Source: CAZRIE01 sp964600075 (lineage in GTDB: Bacteria; Bacteroidota; Bacteroidia; Flavobacteriales; Flavobacteriaceae). Taken from it: 16,755 nucleotides of DNA. This document shows positions 14,035 to 16,755 of the stretch, piece by piece (the stretch's first letter is position 1; each line of letters starts with the position of its first letter). The position numbers were made by a program, and so were the translations under genes. The stretch covers positions 1 to 16,755 of the forward strand of contig CAZRIE010000092.1 of NCBI GenBank assembly GCA_964600075.1, written 5' to 3'. The notes under the pieces were generated by a model. That model saw nothing but the letters and a program-made list of their open reading frames with translations. It made no database searches and was not told the DNA's origin.

Positions 14035-14739
14035 TTAGTCTGAAGAAGATTTGAGTAGGGCTTCTTCAAGGTCGATTTTCTTATGACGGCTTAATGGAAT
14101 CTTCTTTCCGCAGACTTCCACGTGGGCGCTGTTGAATTTTTCGACCTTATCCAAATTCACAATATATGATTTGTGTATGCGTAAAAATTTATCTTCAGGT
14201 AATCTGGTTATAAAGGCCTTCATTGTTGATAGCACCAAAAGATTTTTTTCATCGGTAATGATCTTAAGGTAATCGCCCAAACCTTCTATCCAATTGATGT
14301 CTTTGAGCAGTACTTTTACCTTTTTTAGTTTATTGCTGACAAATATGTGACCGTCTTCCCCTTCTTCAATATCGGTACTTTTCAATAGTGCTTTTTTAAT
14401 CGAAGCATTAAAACGACCTGGTGTAACCGGCTTAAGCAGGTAATCGGTAACGTCGTAATTGAAAGCCTGCATTGCATATTCAGATTTTGAAGTAATCAGT
14501 ATGATTTGAGGACGATTATGTAATGATTCAATAAATTGGAATCCGTTGATAATAGGCATTTCAATATCCAAAAAAACCACATCTATTTTGTTTTCCGTAA
14601 GGCCTTTCAGGGCCTCTAATCCATTTTTGTATTCGGCTACCAGCGTTAGTTCGTTGTGGTTGTTTACAAGTTTAGCTACCGCGATTCGTTGTATTGTTGA
14701 ATCATCGATAATTATACATTTCAATTTTACGGTGCTCAT
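14035..14739 (-). CDS. LytTR-family response regulator (orphan)
   Basis: This 234-residue cytoplasmic regulator has an N-terminal receiver domain (about 6-120) with acidic pair Asp12-Asp13, phospho-acceptor Asp58 in FLDIEMP, Thr83 and Lys103 in LLKP. A C-terminal LytTR DNA-binding domain (about 130-230) contains KVLLKDINWIEGLGDYLKI and RIHKSYIVNLDKV, typical of AlgR/AgrA/LytR regulators. Phosphorylation by a histidine kinase would normally drive dimerisation and DNA binding. No kinase gene lies beside it, so the partner is encoded elsewhere or outside the window. It is convergent with galK and divergent from trxB. The start at 14739 gives MSTVKLKCIIIDD, a normal beginning. Targets unknown; I see no clear LytTR direct-repeat site nearby. 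Confidence 0.9.
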   Translation of the reverse strand: MSTVKLKCIIIDDSTIQRIAVAKLVNNHNELTLVAEYKNGLEALKGLTENKIDVVFLDIEMPIINGFQFIESLHNRPQIILITSKSEYAMQAFNYDVTDYLLKPVTPGRFNASIKKALLKSTDIEEGEDGHIFVSNKLKKVKVLLKDINWIEGLGDYLKIITDEKNLLVLSTMKAFITRLPEDKFLRIHKSYIVNLDKVEKFNSAHVEVCGKKIPLSRHKKIDLEEALLKSSSD

Positions 14740-14995
14740 GTCAAATTGATTATTTACAAAGCCTTAAAACTTCGTAAAGGTTATTTTATACTGAATACCT
14801 TTTGATGCATACCGAACACTTTAACGATGTATTGCATGGTGAGTATCAGCGCTGTAAAGATATGGCATAAAACTTTATTAAAATCTGACAAAACTCATTT
14901 GTCTTTTTCATAGCCTTTGAGGTATTCTTTATTTACAACTTGTTTTTTGATATGTGTCGGTAGATAGTACTTCACTTTATTTAATCATTAGAATT

Positions 14996-15103
14996 CCCCG
15001 ATGCTCTGTATCGGCGGTTTTAGAGGAAAGTTTGCAAACGAATAGTTTTCATGAAATGTTAAAACTTTCTTCCGTTGGATACCTCGATGGCTCTGCCTCG
15101 GGG
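14996..15103. repeat. REP-like double hairpin element
   Basis: Hairpin one pairs CCGATGC (14998-15004) with GTATCGG (15008-15014) around loop TCT. Hairpin two pairs CCTCGA plus GGC (15082-15091, one bulged T) with GCC plus TCGGGG (15095-15103) around the same TCT loop. Their flanks align partly, so they look like two diverged copies in the same orientation, 87 bp apart centre to centre. An 8-bp inverted repeat lies between. The arrangement resembles REP doublets; no mobilising transposase is in the window. Confidence 0.5.
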
Positions 15104-15190
15104 TTGTTCATTGTTCTACAGCAAAACCAGTAAGTGTAAGTACTTGTTTTTTAAACCGACCTATACACATAACTTTTAATAACTTTTAAG

Positions 15191-15219
15191 AGTAGCTTTT
15201 TTGTAAAAAAGCTACTTTT
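15191..15219 (+). terminator. Terminator-like hairpin upstream of trxB
   Basis: AGTAGCTTTTTT (15191-15202) and AAAAAAGCTACT (15205-15216) are exact reverse complements with a 2-nt spacer, and the T run extends to 15219. No plus-strand gene ends nearby, so it would end an unannotated RNA or sit in a trxB leader. TACTTTTG (15213-15220) fits the TAnnTTTG promoter element and overlaps the right arm, but no TTG lies at the right distance upstream. Confidence 0.55.
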
Positions 15220-15250
15220 GACTATTAATTTTTTAAACGACCAATTGATT

Positions 15251-16222
15251 ATGTCAGAGAAAATAGAACGATTAAAAACATTGATTATCGGATCGGGCCC
15301 TGCAGGCTATACTGCAGCGATTTATGCCGCAAGGGCAGACCTAAAACCAGTAGTTTATACAGGTATGGAACCTGGTGGTCAGTTAACCACCACCACCGAG
15401 GTAGACAATTTTCCGGGTTACCATGAAGGTATCGATGGCCCTACTATGATGGTACAATTACAGCAGCAGGCAGAACGTTTTGGCACCGAAGTTCGTATCG
15501 GTATGGTAACCGCGGCTACATTTAGCGATGAGGTGGGGGGTATACACAAAGTAACGATTGACGATAATAAAACTGTTGAGGCAGAAACCATTATTATTTC
15601 GACCGGAGCATCTGCCAAATATCTTAACATTCCGAGTGAGCAGCGTTTGCGAGGCGGGGGAGTTTCTGCATGTGCCGTATGTGACGGATTTTTCTATAAA
15701 GGCCAAGATGTCGCCATAGTCGGTGCCGGCGATACTGCCGCCGAAGAGGCTTCTTATCTGGCTAATATCTGTAATAAAGTTACCATGTTGGTGCGTAAAG
15801 ATCGTATGAGGGCTTCTAAAGCAATGCAACATCGCGTCAACAGTCTGAAGAATATTGAAATTCGATATAATACTGAGGTAGATGAAGTTTTGGGCGGTCA
15901 AGTGGTAGAAGGTCTGCGTATGGTCAATAACCAGACTAGTGAAAAAGAAGATATTGCAATTACCGGCCTATTCATTGCTATCGGACACAAACCGAATACC
16001 GATATTTTCAAGGGCCAGCTAGATATGGATGAGGTTGGTTATATAATCACGAAGGGAAAATCCACCAAGACGAACAAACCAGGCGTTTTTGCTAGCGGAG
16101 ATTCACAAGACAAAGAATACCGACAAGCGGTGACCGCTGCGGGGACCGGGTGTATGGCAGCCTTGGATGCGGAACGATATTTGGCGACGATTGAAACCCC
16201 TGAACAGGTGAGTAGTACTTAA
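15251..16222 (+). CDS. trxB: Thioredoxin reductase
   Basis: This 323-residue cytoplasmic flavoenzyme transfers electrons from NADPH through FAD to thioredoxin. Visible features are the FAD-binding GSGPAGYTAA (14-23), GGQLTTTTEVDNFPG (42-56), redox disulfide CAVC (Cys141, Cys144), NADPH-binding GAGDTAAEEA (158-167) with the Arg-rich VRKDRMRAS (181-189), and the FAD-contacting GVFASGDSQD followed by RQAVTAAGTGCMAA. The length is normal for low-molecular-weight TrxR. I chose ATG at 15251; an in-frame TTG at 15218 would add eleven residues lacking family similarity and would sit in the hairpin. It is monocistronic, ended by a bidirectional terminator. CAVC instead of the E. coli CATC is common in this phylum. 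Confidence 0.95.
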   Translation: MSEKIERLKTLIIGSGPAGYTAAIYAARADLKPVVYTGMEPGGQLTTTTEVDNFPGYHEGIDGPTMMVQLQQQAERFGTEVRIGMVTAATFSDEVGGIHKVTIDDNKTVEAETIIISTGASAKYLNIPSEQRLRGGGVSACAVCDGFFYKGQDVAIVGAGDTAAEEASYLANICNKVTMLVRKDRMRASKAMQHRVNSLKNIEIRYNTEVDEVLGGQVVEGLRMVNNQTSEKEDIAITGLFIAIGHKPNTDIFKGQLDMDEVGYIITKGKSTKTNKPGVFASGDSQDKEYRQAVTAAGTGCMAALDAERYLATIETPEQVSST

Positions 16223-16237
16223 GCTAATATAAAATAA

Positions 16238-16270
16238 AAAGGGTCGCTATGTATATGATAGCGGCCCTTT
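16238..16270. terminator. Bidirectional terminator between trxB and the small exported protein gene
   Basis: The arms 16238-16250 and 16258-16270 pair over 13 positions with one G-T wobble and a 7-nt loop. AAAGGG opens the left arm and CCCTTT closes the right arm. It lies 16 nt after trxB and 23 nt after the convergent gene. The T tract is strongest on the minus strand (TTTTTATTTTA). Confidence 0.85.
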
Positions 16271-16292
16271 CTATTATATGAGACGAATGTTG

Positions 16293-16739
16293 TTAGTCAA
16301 TCCGCCTGTAGTTTTCTGAGAATGTGCGGTTTCCGTCATTATCCACTGTGATTTGGCTGTAGGAATTTTTATCGACCTCAAGATCAAATTTAAAAACTTG
16401 TACCGTATCAATAACTTTCATCATTGCTGCGGAGCCATATTCCAGTTGTTCTTCCAACCTGTTATCCTTTACTTGATATTTGCCGTAGCCAAACCATTCG
16501 GCTGGGTCGTCTGGTGAATAGCGAGTCCACATTACCTTACCTTTACTATAAATCTTTATTTGTCTATAACCATTGGTGTTGGGTAGGGTGTCAGTGACAT
16601 TGCTATCTTCCCAATTGTAACGATTAGTAAGTTCCCAAGTACCCTCTAAAGAGTTTGCTATTTGAGGTTTCGAAGATGTGAGCGCGGTCGCAAAGACCAA
16701 AAGCAACATCAAGAAAACCAACGTAAGTGTTTTTTTCAT
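16293..16739 (-). CDS. Small exported protein of unknown function, lipocalin-like
   Basis: This 148-residue protein begins with a classical signal peptide (MKK, then a hydrophobic stretch to about residue 20, ending near TALTSS), so it is exported; no lipobox Cys is present. The mature part starts LEGTWELTNRYNWEDSN and is rich in alternating hydrophobic and polar segments with GYRQIKIYSKGKVMWTRYS and GYGKYQVKDNRLEEQLEYGS. This pattern is seen in small Bacteroidota lipocalin-like or DUF4488-like beta-barrel proteins. I recognise the style of the fold, not a function, and no catalytic residues can be named. It is convergent with trxB, and its promoter would lie at or beyond the window edge. Whether anything precedes it in an operon cannot be seen. 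Confidence 0.75.
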   Translation of the reverse strand: MKKTLTLVFLMLLLVFATALTSSKPQIANSLEGTWELTNRYNWEDSNVTDTLPNTNGYRQIKIYSKGKVMWTRYSPDDPAEWFGYGKYQVKDNRLEEQLEYGSAAMMKVIDTVQVFKFDLEVDKNSYSQITVDNDGNRTFSENYRRID

Positions 16740-16755
16740 GTACGTGTTCTTTAAT

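Larger units (their letters stand above)
14740..15250. other. 511-bp intergenic region with REP-like hairpins and an isolated terminator-like hairpin
   Basis: No convincing protein gene was found between the divergent LytTR regulator and trxB. The region holds two similar hairpins with a shared GCTCTG loop core (14996-15017 and 15082-15103), an inverted repeat between them (GAAAGTTT at 15026-15033 and AAACTTTC at 15062-15069), a tandem AACTTTTAA at 15171-15179 and 15181-15189, and a 12-bp perfect hairpin at 15191-15216. It may contain a REP-like element and a small RNA gene, neither proven. Confidence 0.55.

Noticed and set aside
14781..14850. Imperfect inverted repeat around ATGCATAC and GTATTGCAT
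   Set aside because: Arms differ by an inserted base and the loop is long; not distinguishable from chance in AT-rich DNA.
15355..15396. GGTGGT/ACCACC hairpin in trxB
   Set aside because: It arises from conserved Gly-Gly and Thr-Thr-Thr codons of the family and is short.
15458..15901. 147-codon minus-strand frame inside trxB
   Set aside because: It is antisense to highly conserved thioredoxin reductase motifs and has no recognisable domain.

Overview
The window looks like chromosomal DNA of an aerobic, probably marine member of the Bacteroidota (Flavobacteriaceae-like). Reasons: AT-rich DNA with few Shine-Dalgarno sequences, lipoprotein signal peptides on periplasmic enzymes, a TTG/TAnnTTTG-type promoter, a LytTR response regulator, a Tat-exported Gfo/Idh protein, and an S1 sulfatase next to an oxygen-dependent formylglycine-generating enzyme (FGE). 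The organism is inferred, not proven.

Region 1 (77-5460, + strand) is a tight five-gene operon with gaps of 10 nt or less and two overlaps: a tartrate/D-malate-type decarboxylating dehydrogenase, a cyclase-family metal hydrolase, a DUF1537 four-carbon acid-sugar kinase, an ACS-type MFS transporter and a Gfo/Idh/MocA oxidoreductase. The set reads as uptake, oxidation, possible lactone or amide opening, and phosphorylation of a small sugar acid. The dehydrogenase has Phe where its family has the catalytic Tyr. The cyclase gene holds a 17-bp perfect inverted repeat near its 5' end.

Region 2 (5582-8232, - strand) holds a secreted lipoprotein lactonase of the 7-bladed propeller family and an FHS-like MFS sugar transporter, separated by a strong terminator that ends the transporter transcript. 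The lactonase is convergent with region 1.

Region 3 (8622-13942, + strand) is divergent from the MFS gene across a 389-bp regulatory gap with repeated TGCAATTGC palindromes. It encodes a Tat-exported Gfo/Idh protein, a lipoprotein S1 sulfatase, a lipoprotein FGE with both catalytic cysteines, and galactokinase. The simplest reading is desulfation of a sulfated galactose-containing substrate in the periplasm, with FGE maturing the neighbouring sulfatase after export, followed by import and phosphorylation of galactose. A textbook intrinsic terminator (9-bp perfect stem plus seven T) lies inside the sulfatase signal-peptide codons, and a promoter-like site lies just before FGE. Together they suggest that sulfatase is attenuated while FGE and galK can be transcribed independently.

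Region 4 (14035-16739) has an orphan LytTR response regulator (-), a 511-bp gap with a pair of REP-like hairpins and an isolated terminator-like hairpin, thioredoxin reductase trxB (+), a bidirectional terminator, and a small exported protein of unknown function (-).

No tRNA, rRNA, CRISPR array, insertion sequence or transposase gene was recognised. The most unusual items are the terminator in the sulfatase signal peptide, the 17-bp hairpin in the cyclase gene, the Tyr-to-Phe change in the dehydrogenase, the exported FGE, and the REP-like double hairpin.
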